A program made the position numbers and the translations under genes. Under the pieces are notes generated by a model. It saw nothing but the letters and a program-made list of their open reading frames with translations, ran no database searches and was not told where the DNA came from. This document shows positions 40,410 through 51,676 of a stretch of 64,000 bases of DNA, one piece after another. The DNA comes from Actinernus sp. WN-2022. Taxonomy: Eukaryota > Cnidaria > Anthozoa > Actiniaria > Actinernidae. Each line of letters begins with the position of its first letter. Position 1 is the first letter of the stretch. The stretch spans positions 78,587,032-78,651,031 of the forward strand of contig JAOWCC010000936.1 of the NCBI GenBank assembly GCA_030867875.1, given 5' to 3'.

Positions 40410-40426
40410 CACAGGCAGCCCAAGCT
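40410..40426 (+). repeat. isolated terminus of the 1-kb hairpin element
   Basis: CACAGGCAGCCCAAGCT is identical to the end of the element at 57393-58393. It sits about 165 bp upstream of the membrane gene ATG. The rest of 40245-40640 shows no gene. Confidence 0.55.
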
Positions 40427-40639
40427 TTACACCTATCAAGGTAAAACTTTCTTTTCTTCATATGACTGTGTTCTTAATTCTTTTGTGCATTTTTGGGATG
40501 ATTATATAGAAGGATTTTAATATGATAACTATATAGATATTTTGACGAGAACCTTTCGTGTGTTGACCACGTGCAAAGTCAGTATAACAAAGAACATTTC
40601 ATCAGTCATTGGTGCTCTTAGGAGAGTATAAAACCCCAT

Positions 40640-41150
40640 GTCCCTAAACACGCCCTGACTTTAATATATCATCGATAATTCAACCATGCATTGCAAAACA
40701 GAGTAGCACGGATAATAACCGGTTCAAGATATGACACGAGTAGTATAGAGCTGCTTCATAAATGAAGTTGGATGAGTATCAAAGCAGAAATGTGTCACTA
40801 TGTTTAAAATCCTAAATGGGCTATTACCACAACATCTTTTATTCGTTGACCTGTCTGACACAACAGAATATAATCTAAGAGATATGTCAGCCGTTATGGC
40901 CGGAATGGTTTGCCTGAAGAAATGCGCCTAGCTCAATCCCTCTCTTCTTTTAAATCGCTCTTAAGGAAGTCGAGAGAGTACTACAGTTGTCCATGTTAAT
41001 CATCACTGAGGTTAATCGTTTATTTGAATTTTTTACAATTTATAACTATCAGTCTTACAGTTACTTTTATCGTATTTCATGGCTTCTATGTAGACCAGTT
41101 AACATTATTGTAAATATTTGTTTCTGATGGAACTCCGTGGGTAAATAAAT
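40640..41150 (+). mobile_element. LINE 3' fragment, plus strand
   Basis: The translation gives NRVARIITGSRYDTSSIELL and FKILNGLLPQHLLFVDLSD, then NGLPEEMRLAQSLSSFKSLL with stops between: the C-terminal part of a CR1/L2-type reverse transcriptase. It ends with AAATAAATAAACTTGAAC as a 3' tail. Downstream (41160-41220) is a G/A-rich tract; 41300-41940 shows nothing recognisable. Confidence 0.8.
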
Positions 41151-41939
41151 AAACTTGAACTTGAAGATATAGGGAGCCCGAGGGGGGAGGGAGGGGAGGG
41201 AGGGAAGACAGGAAATTTAGAAAATTCCAGATACCCTGTCAGGAGCCACCTATTAAGTATACCATATAAAAGAAAACGAGGATCACGTGTTGACTCGTGC
41301 ACTTGCTAGAATCCAATCGGACCGGGAAAATTATTATTTGTTGGACCCCAAGGCGAAACTGTAGAGTTCCGGTAAAAGTGATAAAATCAATATCCTATTC
41401 AAAATGTCTTAATGTTGGGTGCCGGTATTGTTACTTTGTTCAAGACGCTACGTAATGAACATGTATGCCATGTTAGACAACAACCCTGAAAACCATACCT
41501 TATCCAGCGGCACGTCCCCGTTTACGTTATAGGAGGGAGTACCCCCTCCTTCCCCCGGAATAGGGAGCCTGTTACCAGGTCTCCCAAGCCAGATAACCTC
41601 GCGGTTTATTAGCATCTAGGCATCCATTACTAATTTAATATTTAGTAACCTTTATTTCAAAATGTAAACTGTATTAACTCCGTCACTCGTTGATCGCGCC
41701 TTTATGTCAATAAACTTAGCGAGAACGACCTCTGACACCCAGGATATATTAACTCTTGAAACTGATGCGAAAGAAAAAGTAGCTAGTGTTGCAGTAATAA
41801 ATTATTTCCGTTCTCACCTCTAAATATAAGAAGCATAAGAGCGGCGAACTGGACAGCGGAAGTCTAAAATATTCTTACGCAATAAAAAGTATATATGTTT
41901 TTTCTTCTACAGATTTCTAGATTCAAAACAGGAAGCTCT

Positions 41940-43760
41940 ATTGTATTAATCGATATTGTTTAACTTTATTTAAACACGCGGGTAAAATATTCATCAGGCA
42001 AAAGTTACATACACGACTAGGTATAATTCTATAAAAAAAATACACTTGTATACAATTTCTATCAAGTAAGTATCTAAGCACTAAATATACAAATAAAAAT
42101 AAAAATATAATACTTTGTAGTGCAATAAATATAAATGTCAAAAGTCTAATAAAATCCATCTCAGTAGAGCACTTTTAAAGCCCTTAAGAGAGGGCTGGTC
42201 TATCACATTTACAGGTAAGTTGTTCCATAAATTAATAGTATTGGGGAAGAAGCTCCCTTAATAGCCATTGGTATGGATGCTCAGTCCACTAAATCGTTTG
42301 GGTAGTACTGCCTTGTACTGCTATTAAAGGTGTTGAGGTTGGACGTACTCTGGAATGGATACCGTTGACAAGCCATGTGTCACTCTGTACATCAAGATCA
42401 ATCTAGTTTTCTTATTTGAAGAGGCTCCCAGTTTAGCTCATGAAGCAGGCGGGTGACGGTGCCTGGGTCACGAATCCAACACTTCTTGCAAAAGCGCGCT
42501 GCCTTTCGTTGAACTGCCTGTAGGCGGTCTGCTTGGTATTTCTGGTGGGGTGACCATACTGTGCTAGCGTACTCTAGGTGGTCTGCTTGGTATTTCTGGT
42601 GGGGTGACCATACTGTGATAGCGTACTCTAGGTGGTCTGCTTGGTATTTCTGGTGGGGTGGACCATACTGTGATAGCGTACTCTAGGTGGTCTGCTTGGT
42701 ATTTCTGGTGGGGTGGACCATACTGTGCTAGCGTACTCTAGGCGGTCTGCTTGGTATTTCTGGTGGGGTGATCATACTCTGATAGCGTACTATAGGTGGT
42801 CTGCTTGGTATTTCTGGTGGGGTGACCATACTGTGCTAGCGTACTCTAGGCGGTCTGCTTGGTATTTCTGGTGGGGTGATCATACTCTGATAGCGTACTA
42901 TAGGTGGTCTGCTTGGTATTTCTGGTGGGGTGACCATACTGTGCTAGCGTACTCTAGGCGGTCTGCTTGGTATTTCTGGTGGGGTAACCATACTGTGATA
43001 GCGTACTCTAGGTGGTCTGCTTGGTATTTCTGGTGGGGTGACCATACTGTGATAGCGTACTCTAGGTGGTCTGCTTGGTATTTCTGGTGGGGTGACCATA
43101 CTGTACTAGCGTACTCTTAAAGTGCCTATGACGTCAGGGGAGGCATCTGCAATCACTTCTTAGTGGTTGTGAATGGGCGTTTCTACTGATATAAATATTA
43201 CTTTATTTCAACCATGAGTATAACACTGACAATTTTTAAAATTTGTTTAATTGTAACAAACAAAAATTGTATAATAATTGTGCCTCACCTGAAGTCACGT
43301 AATTAGCATTTTGGATATTAAAACCTCCTTAACTCAGCGGCACAGCATTCAAAGCAAGATATATTGTACCATTCTACTATTCACTTGATGTAGAATCAGG
43401 ATATCTAAAATAAAAAATAAGCTTCATAGGCACTTTAAAGGCTTGGTCTTTGACGTGTTCTGGACACCTTTCCAGTTTAAGTTATGTGACAGTTCAACCC
43501 CAAGATATGGCTGGCTGCTTACTGATTCCAGTGGTTTGCCATTTATTATGTACTGGTATTGGCTGGGGGTCCTTTTCCTTGTAATTCTCAGTGTTTCACA
43601 TTAAACGACATTTACCAATTAGTTGCCCATTGTGTCAAGATCTTCCTGCAGGACACGGGCTGCAGGATTAGAGAGTCTCTTCAGTAGTGTCTCTAAAGCT
43701 AGATAGGGAAGATTATCATCAGCAAATAGTTTCAAATAAGATTAAATGTTTTCCCCAATG
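41940..43760 (-). mobile_element. degraded LINE (reverse transcriptase) with an internal 54-bp tandem expansion
   Basis: On the minus strand, 43740-43630 reads LFADDNLPYLALETLLKRL (RT motif C, intact FADD). Around 43550-43440 it reads YLGVELSHNLNWKGVQNTS; about 42560-42400 reads QADRLQAVQRKAARFCKKC and LLHELNWEPLQIRK. Stops and frameshifts are frequent. The 3' end is near 41950 (ACTTTATTTAAACACG). Confidence 0.85.
42526..43118. repeat. 54-bp tandem repeat, about 11 copies, inside the LINE reverse transcriptase
   Basis: The unit GGTCTGCTTGGTATTTCTGG... recurs at 42526, 42580, 42634 and 42689 and so on (54 bp, with one 55-bp step). On the minus strand each unit encodes the RT segment ending VWSPHQKYQAD, so an 18-codon piece of the RT frame was amplified. 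The open plus-strand frame through it (WYFWWGDHT...) is an artefact. Confidence 0.92.
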
Positions 43761-43773
43761 TCGTTAAATGTAC

Positions 43774-43890
43774 TGTTCAACAAGGGAATAAGGCCTCAAC
43801 CATGAAGTTTTACATAGAGCCACGCTAAGTGCAATGACTCGAGAAGTTCGAAGGTGAATGCCCCTTGGCTCACAGTTATTCAAACGCAAC
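43774..43890 (+). repeat. dispersed repeat, same family as 55018-55311
   Basis: Shares AAGGCCTCAACCATGAAGTT and AAGTGCAATGACTCGAG...CCCCTTGGCTCACAGTTATT with the longer copy at 55 kb; this copy lacks the middle. Confidence 0.75.
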
Positions 43891-44049
43891 CGGCCTAACA
43901 TTATGTAAAAGTTTATAAATGAGCGACCACGAACAACACTCCACTGGTATACGTCGGATCAAACAATGATCTAAATGGTTCGCAGATTAAGAAATAAGTA
44001 GAATGAAGAATAACCAATACGACGTAGAATTATACGGATTTAATGTAGC

Positions 44050-44090
44050 ACAATATTTCGACTAGCCATACTAGTCTTCATCAGGTGCTT
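44050..44090 (-). ncRNA. Penelope-type hammerhead ribozyme
   Basis: On the minus strand: stem I AGCAC (44089-44085) with GUGCU after the cleavage site, core CUGAUGA (44084-44078), stem II GACUAG/CUAGUC with a UAUGG loop and an unpaired A beside the core, then GAAA (44059-44056), a minimal stem III (AUAU) and predicted cleavage after the following U. All invariant core bases are present. Penelope-like retroelements of animals are known to carry such motifs in their terminal repeats. Confidence 0.85.
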
Positions 44091-44189
44091 AGGAGCTTTT
44101 ACAATGTGACTTGACAATATATAATGGTAAAACGGAAATGACGTAAAAAACATAATATGATAACGAAAGATAACTAACGGTGTGACTGA

Positions 44190-44310
44190 TTAGTAAGTCT
44201 CATCGCGTTTGTTAAGGCCATTAGGTTCAAGAGTGTTAGCACGTGTTATAAGATAAGCTTCTCTAGCTTTGCGAATAGCATCACGAGAAGAGAAAATACG
44301 TTCTAAAGGA
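44190..44310 (-). pseudogene. C-terminus of a Penelope-like element protein (end of GIY-YIG region)
   Basis: The minus-strand translation PLERIFSSRDAIRKAREAYL, then ITRANTLEPNGLNKRDETY and TAA. The R-E-x-Y-L-I...T-L-x-P-x-G-L-N-K-R-D-E pattern is the usual C-terminal end of Penelope-like polyproteins after the GIY-YIG endonuclease. The upstream part is missing. The ribozyme lies just downstream, in the expected terminal-repeat position. Confidence 0.75.
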
Positions 44311-44425
44311 CCGAAATTTTCGCTGTTTCCGACTGCGCATGTCAGTGACGCACAACGTGCTATAAACAAGTATTTTTTTGCCTTTCATCTAAATTTCTGA
44401 TTTTTTTTATCTTTTGGAAGCAACG

Positions 44426-44981
44426 TAGCCTGGGAAACCAGCCGACTCTTATCCCCCGGGGGGGGGGGGGGGGGGGAGTGGGGGACTCCCCATAAAAATA
44501 GACGGGGGTGCTCGACGTGAGAAATGAAATTCACCCCTAAAAGATAGCAATATGGGCGTGGCTCACAAAAAAATTACCCCTAAAAGATAGCACTCCAAAA
44601 TACAAGAAAATGGCATTAATTGGATTTATTAGAGACTATATAAAGACATTATCATCGAGCGCTTCCGTTTTCCGATGAATTTTGAGAGCACCGTCATTCA
44701 GTCTTCATTCTCGATTACTTCTTGTAAACATTGTCCTTTGGCATAACAGTAACATTGTTTTAACCCTAACCTAACCCTAAAAGATAGCAGGCCTTTGGAA
44801 GACCCCTAAGAGATGGCACTGCTAACGATTTTAACCCCTAAAAGATAGGTCGAGCACCCCCGTCTATTTTTATGGGGAGTTCCCCCCCCCCCCTCCGGGC
44901 TCTTATCGCTCCCCACTCGCCTCCCCACGTCGTCTCTTTCGCGAGTGGGGAGCGATAAGAGTCGGCTGGTTTCCCAGGCTA
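44426..44981. mobile_element. poly-G foldback element A
   Basis: Outer pair TAGCCTGGGAAACCAGCCGA / TCGGCTGGTTTCCCAGGCTA. Then a G run (44458-44476) against a C run (44882-44893), then GGGGACTCCCCATAAAAATA with a near-complement. Inside are five copies of a (A)CCCCTAAAAGATA motif, all in the same orientation, and GGGCGTGGCTCAC. Element B at 46160-46501 has the same plan. Confidence 0.82.
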
Positions 44982-45261
44982 GAAGCAACGTTTTTGAAGC
45001 CGCTTAATAAACTCGCAGCACGTGTTTTATCAGCTCTAAAAACACTGCTGCTCGGTTAATAAACTTTTGCAATTGTCTCTGAAACGGCTGAGTGACCTCA
45101 ACCTCACACTAGCTGCAGTGTAAGTTGGGATAGTAAGAAAATTGGAGGGACCACAGACGAAATGATAAAAAACCGGATCTCCTCGGGTGTAGGGATCTGA
45201 TCAGCAATATATATATAAATAGACAAGAAAGGAAAGGCTGATTCAACGGTAGAGAGTTTTT

Positions 45262-45304
45262 CTTCCAATATTTCGATCGGCACGGCCGATCTTCTTCGGG
45301 GAAA
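45262..45304 (-). ncRNA. hammerhead-like motif, Penelope type, left arm
   Basis: On the minus strand: stem I UUUCC/GGAAG, core CCGAAGA (position 4 is C instead of the conserved U; position 7 is free to vary), stem II GAUCGGC/GCCGAUC, GAAA, AUAUU. One invariant base is off, so cleavage may be impaired. Confidence 0.6.
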
Positions 45305-45428
45305 GAGGCTTACAATGTATCTAAGATACATTGTATCTATTGTATCTAAGATACAATGTATCTAAGATACATTGTAAGCCTCTTTCCCCGAAGAAGATCT
45401 ATTGTATCTAAGATACATTGTAAGCCTC

Positions 45429-45471
45429 TTTCCCCGAAGAAGATCGGCCGTGCCGATCGAAATATTGGAAG
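45429..45471 (+). ncRNA. hammerhead-like motif, Penelope type, right arm
   Basis: The same sequence as the left arm but on the plus strand, so it would be transcribed with RPAP2 if the promoter lies upstream. Core CCGAAGA with the same position-4 change; stems I and II intact. Confidence 0.6.
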
Positions 45472-45570
45472 AAAAACTCTCTACCGTTGAATCAGCCTTT
45501 CCTTTCTTGTCTAAGTTGGGATACCTGCGAAAGTATATCCGGGAGAGACTGAGCTCCAATCCAAGTCAAG

Positions 45571-45607
45571 ATGGCGGACGGAGGGACAAAGAAGGCGAAA
45601 GGCAAAA
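45571..45607 (+). CDS. RPAP2: RPAP2 exon 1 (start)
   Basis: CAAGATGGCGGACGG is a strong animal start context. Encodes MADGGTKKAKGK and one base; donor GTGAGC. Confidence 0.85.
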
Positions 45608-48600
45608 GTGAGCAGGAATTTAGAGTTTACCTCCTGCTTAAAGTGTAGATTGCAGTCACTGTAAAGTAACAAGCTCTTGTGCTGTTTATTTTAGAACAAT
45701 CAGCTTCTGGGAGGAAATCTGTGAAAGATAACAAAGACGCGGTCGAGGAAAAAAGGTAGCCATGGGGCATGAGTCATGACCATGTTTCAATCGTTCTGAA
45801 CTGTCCGAAGAGTGAAGGTCCGAACAAACTTTATTTGTCGATACTTGTGACACATATTTTATAAGAAGTGAATCCTATTTTGGGATCCCGATCCCTATTT
45901 TGGTTCTGACTTAACCTCGCGGTTTTATTCAGAACCTACCAACTCTATTTCTACTTAGTTTTTTTTCGACGTATTTTATAAAAAAGTGTTGTCACCAAGA
46001 GTAAAATAAAGCTTCTTGTTCTGGTGTAATTTAGTAGGACCATACAGGGACGGGTTGGCAGACTGCACTGTAATTGACGTTACTACATGTACATGCTACA
46101 TGTATGTACATGTACATGCTACATATATGATTCTTAGCTAGTCAAATTGACCTCAACCTAGCTCCGGGGGGGGGGGGGGGGGGGGGGGGGACTCCCATAT
46201 AAAAGGGGTAGGGATGCTCGTCGGACATTTTCGATTTGACCCCTAAGAGGTACTAAAATGGGCGTGGCTCAAGCTTATTTTGACCCCTAAAAGATAATAG
46301 AAATGTAAATTGATAACAGCTTTTTTGTTCAATTGACACCCGACCCCTAAAAGGTACCGCTTTACATAGAAATGTCTGTGTTTGATGGTGGATACCCTAA
46401 GTGGTACCAAACTCCTGATTTTGACCCCTAAAAGGTACGACGAGCATCCATGTACCCCTCACATAAGGGAGTCCCCCCCCCCCCCCCCCCGGGACCTAGC
46501 TATAGGTTAATTTGACCCAACCCAAATCAACCTAGGTCAATTTGTTCCAAACTAAGTTGGAACAAACTAACCTAATTACTAAGTTGGAACAAACTAACTA
46601 CATGTAATTTACCTAGGTCAAATTGAACTCAAACTAGGTTAATCAAACTACAGTTGAATCCCGATAACTCAAACCTCCAAGGGAAATCAGAAAAGGTTTG
46701 AGTTAGCGGGAGTTCGAGTTAGCGTGAGATGGGAACAAATGACCGGAAATTAGGGAATAAAATGGGGTTTTGCTTACATACTTTATTTCTATTCAAAGAG
46801 TTTGCATTTAATCAGGGTTTTTTTAACTGAGAAAGAGTAAAAAACGGATCAATATTTAGCAAATAAAACAGAACAGAACAGATATGGAGAAAATACACTA
46901 CTTTTTACAGAAATAGTCTTGATGAAAGCTGGTTGAATGGATCCTTTGTTTCCCTTTGATTGAGACCTGCTGACACCGCTTATCACGTACAATGTTCTCA
47001 CAGGACTGAACTGACACGTTTTATGTAACGTAAAACCAAGAAACTAGAGAAGTTAACACAAAGAATACATGCTGCTTCAAAATAATTTTAATGTTCTGAA
47101 GTACATTTTGTCTCGTTACGTCTTGATAAACGAGGTTCGAGTTCTCGAGGGTAAAATGATAAAGAAAATGACCTGAAGGGAAACAAAAATTGCTTCGAGT
47201 TAGTGGAAGGTTCGAGTTATCGAGGGTTCGAGTTACGGAGGGTAAAATTACATTAAATGTACATGTATGATGCAAATCCAGGGGAAATCAATTTTGGTTT
47301 GAGTTAGCGCGGGCTTTGAGTTACCGACGGTTCGAGTTATCCGGATTCAACTGTACATGTACATGTAGGTCAATTTGACCCAACACAACTACTGGTAGGT
47401 AAAGTTTTTTAACTATTAGGTAAAGTATTTTCAACTCTAGAGGTAAACAAATTTAAACTAGGATTAAAACAAAAACTGGTTTATTGTTTTCAAGATTCTA
47501 AAAAGGGAACTTATGTTCACTGCATATAAATGTTAGCTCAGGACTTAATTAAAGAAGGATTACAGTCTGCGTTATTTGTTGACTAGCTCTAAACACCCTA
47601 AATTAGTGATCACCCATTGTTGACAGTTAGGGTGTTTTTAAATGTAGGGTTAGGAATCATTTGTATTAGTTCACAGGACCATTGAAGAAGCATATACAGT
47701 GCTTGGGATTTTTGTTACTCTTTGACTTTATTGTACTTAATGAAAAATAAAAGTCTTGTGCAGGGAAATAATCATGTAGTAGGTATATAGTTCACGTAAT
47801 TAATTTTAGACAATTGCAAAAATCTGTAAGATCCACTTTTATCAATGTTAGGGACAATGTGTAATCATTTTTTGATGGGCACGAGAATGGCACAATTCAA
47901 CAAAACTGACACTGACAGTTGATAACTTTTTGAGTTTTAGACTTGTAAAAATTATAGCTGCCTGAGACTGATTTATTCACGGCCATTTTTGGCACACTTT
48001 CTTGTCCTCCCTGCGCTATATAATTCTCTAGATCTGATGACAGGAGGACATTTTGAAAATCATTCCTTTGTACAACTTCTTTGCTGTCAGGTTAGAATCT
48101 GGTTTATACTTCCATAATTTTCTTGTCAAAGTATTAAAGTTTATTTTGCTCTGACTCGAGAGACGACAGTTCTGCAGTCTACACACTGTGTCAGAGATTC
48201 TCTTCTTTCATCACTTTGTACAGATATCACTTCACTCTTCCATATAAATTTTCTTCTAAATATAAAGTGAGACCAGGAGTCCATTACCAGGAGCATACCT
48301 ATGTGATTGTAGCACCCACAGCTCAGTAGACGATATGTGGCTATTTATAGATATCCGATTCCCGCAAAATATAATGGTTGCTTGTGCTGCGGACAATGCG
48401 TGCTCCCCTGCATAGGAAAATAGCTGTGTGAATGCATAATGAGAAGTGACGTTTCGTTGTGTGATTGGTTTAGTGCAGGTATATCCTTTGTCTACTTTTG
48501 CTGGAAACACAAAGCTGAAAATAGCTACATCATCTGTTCTGCTGTTGGACAGACCTAATCTGGGAGATGCACGCTCCTGGTAATGACCTAATATGGAGAT

Positions 48601-51600
48601 GCATGCTCCTGGTAATGACCTAATATGGAGATGCACGCTCCTGGTAATGACCTAATATGGAGATGCACGCTCCTGGTAATGACCTAATATGGAGATGCAT
48701 GCTCCTGGTAATGACCTAATATGGAGATGCATGCTCCTGGTAATGACCTAATATGGAGATGCACGCTCCTGGTAATGGACTCATGGTGAGACTCAGTTGA
48801 AATCCTATTCTCTGGTTTTCTTTTAGTTCAGTTTTAACTCTATAAAAGTCGGTTTGGTTCAGTTCCCTCCTATGTTTTCAAAGTCTGACTTTGTTAGTAG
48901 TGTGCATACATGTGCGAATAAAATTAAGTGACCGAAAGGGGACTAGTAAATTTATTTGGAAGAGTGGAGCGATGTCTCAGTATAAAAAGTGACGAAAGAA
49001 GAGAATCTCAACACTCTATTTAATTATAGATAGACTGCAGAATTGCAGAACTGTCGTCTCTCGAGTCGGAACAAAATACTTTGACAAGAAAATTATGGAA
49101 GTAAACCATCTTCTAACCTGACAGAAAATTAGTTGTGCACAAATATCCTGGTTGCAGACTGAGGTTTTCTAGAGAGAAAGAGCCACAAAGTGGCGATCAG
49201 CGAGCTGCGAATGATTTTCAAAATGTTTTCCTGTCATCAGATCTAGAGAATTACATAGTGCAGGGAGGACAACAAAAAGTGGCAAGAATGGCAGTGAATG
49301 AAATCAATCTCAGGAAGGTATTTCAGTGTCAGTTTTGTTGCACTGTGCCATTCTCATGCCAAATAAAATCAATTACAAGCATAGTAAAACCTACCCTGCG
49401 ACTCTAGCAGAGCCTTATTTTCTTTGGTTTTCTAATCTCCTTCCACTGAGTGTGGAATGAGCTTAGAAATCCAAAGAAAATAAGGCTCTGCTCACATGGT
49501 AAGTAAAACCAGTTCACCGGCAAGCACTATTAAAAGTGGAACTTACAGATTTTCGCATTATGAATTGTTTATAATTACGTGAACAAAAACATGAGTGAAC
49601 TATATGCCTACTACATGATTATTTCCCTGCACAAGACTTTTTTCATTAAACTTAAGTTCAATAAAGTTAAAGTTAAAGTAACAAAAATATTGGGGCAATG
49701 TACATGTACTGCAGAATACCTTACCCAAGCACTGTATATGCTTCTTCAAATCAATGGTCCTATGAACTAATCCAAACCCTATACCCCTACATTTAAAAAC
49801 ACCCTAACCGTCAACAACAGGTGCTCATTAATTTAGGCTGTTTAGAGCTAGTCACTAATTTTGGGTTTTGAGGGCCAAGTCACTAATTACAATGGAAAAA
49901 TATCATCCTTCTTCAAATTTTCAAATTAATAGTCATGTGAACTAATCCAAATCCTAACCCAACAATTAAAAACATACTAACCATCAGCGAACATAAGTTC
50001 TTACCATCTTGTTTCCCCAGGGTAGGGGGATGGGGATTTCCAGTGACCAGTGCATTACAATATAATCAGTCATCTTATATTTACTTCTTACTCTTCAAAG
50101 GCAAAACCTAAAGTCATCAATCAGATCTCAAGTGTCTGCCGAGCAGAAAGCTCATGAGATTGTGGAGCGACTTGTCATGGAAGATGACATAACACAAGAA
50201 TACTTCTTAGAGATAGTAAGTGAAGTTAAATACTGTTTTCATTGAAGTGCGACCCTGGAAGTTACAATTCGTGTCTGTAAAATTCAATTTAGCAAACTGC
50301 CAATCATATGCATACCGCCCAGAATTACTTAAGTCTAGGTGGCACGTCTCATTTGAAATCTTTATTGTTTGAGACAAGACTACATGTTTCATTGACTACA
50401 TGTTTCATTGACTACATGTTTCATTGACTACATGTTTCATTGACTACATGTTTCATTGACTACATGTTTCATTGACTACATGTTTCATTGACTACATGTT
50501 TCATTGACTACATGTTTCATTGACTACATGTTTCATTGACTACATTGTACATGTTTCATTGACTACATGTACATGTTTCATTGACTACATGTTTCATTGA
50601 CTACATGTTTCATTGACTACATGTTTCATTGACTACATGTTTCATTGACTACATGTTTCATTGACGGTCAGCTAAATTGAATTTTACAAATGGGCATTGA
50701 AACTTTCAGGGTTGCACCTCAATGAAAGTGGTAATAATTTTACGCATAAGTAGTCATGATATTTTCTGCATTCCAAACTTTGTCAACAGAGCATTAATGA
50801 TTCAATTTGTATGTGATACATGTACTGTAGTTTTATTTACTGTTTATTAGCTTTGTATTTATTTAATGTCAAGATTTGAATGTATCGTTTTAACTTAATT
50901 AGCATCACATTTTACATATGGTTGAGCCTAATTTGCTGCCAAGGTCTTATTAAAGTGTGGTAGAAATTATTGAAAGTGAATTGCTCATACAAATGAAGAT
51001 AATAAAATTTTCATCCTCTTAGGGTAACTACATTACCCCCACCCATTATTCCGATGTGGTCATAGAGAGGTCGATCTCTAAAGTGTGTGGATTTCCAATC
51101 TGCAGCAATCCTTTGACAGTGGTGAGTGAAAATGAAATATTCTGGTTTCTTTTAATAGTGGTACAGTACAATTTATATCTTTGTATCACAGAGGAAGCAC
51201 ACTATAATCTGACGCTAAATAAATACAAATTATAAGCAATAATTATGTGAACAGAAATTATTTCTGTTTGAGCTCCATCAGTTTCACAAGTAATGCCATG
51301 TTTATCTTCAGGTACTGCAACAAAAATATAAAATATCAACCAGGAGGAACAGAGTGTATGATATCACTGAAAGGAAGGTATGGATTTTTTTTATGACTGT
51401 TTATATTCTCATCTAAAGGGTTTTTTACTTGTTCTTGTTATAAATTTAAAAAAAAGAATGCGCATTGAAGCATTATCCTGCACTTAGGTACATGTATCTG
51501 TGTTTCAAAATAATAACTAGAAAGTAGTTATTTGCTTAATATTAATAATGACAACAATAATTATAATATTAATAATAACAACAATAATAATATTAACAAC

Positions 51601-51635
51601 AACAACAATAACAATACTAATAATAATACTAATAC

Positions 51636-51676
<41 letters not shown>

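Larger units (their letters stand above)
45133..45511. mobile_element. Penelope-derived inverted insertion just upstream of RPAP2
   Basis: The insertion is flanked by the 12-bp direct repeat TAAGTTGGGATA (45121-45132 and 45512-45523), a likely target-site duplication. It contains an inverted repeat, 45220-45512, whose arms each carry a Penelope-type hammerhead string, plus a truncated third copy at about 45380-45400 and TACATTGTATCT repeats in the loop. The right border is 59 bp upstream of the RPAP2 ATG, so it is probably in the 5' UTR or core promoter. Confidence 0.8.

Noticed and set aside
42713..43120. 135-codon plus-strand frame with WYFWWGDHT repeats
   Set aside because: It is the antisense of the 54-bp tandem repeat within a minus-strand LINE.
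44761..44782. Telomere-like TAACCCTAACCTAACCC string
   Set aside because: Only about three units, inside the poly-G foldback element where the CCCTAA-like motif is part of the internal repeat; not a telomere remnant.
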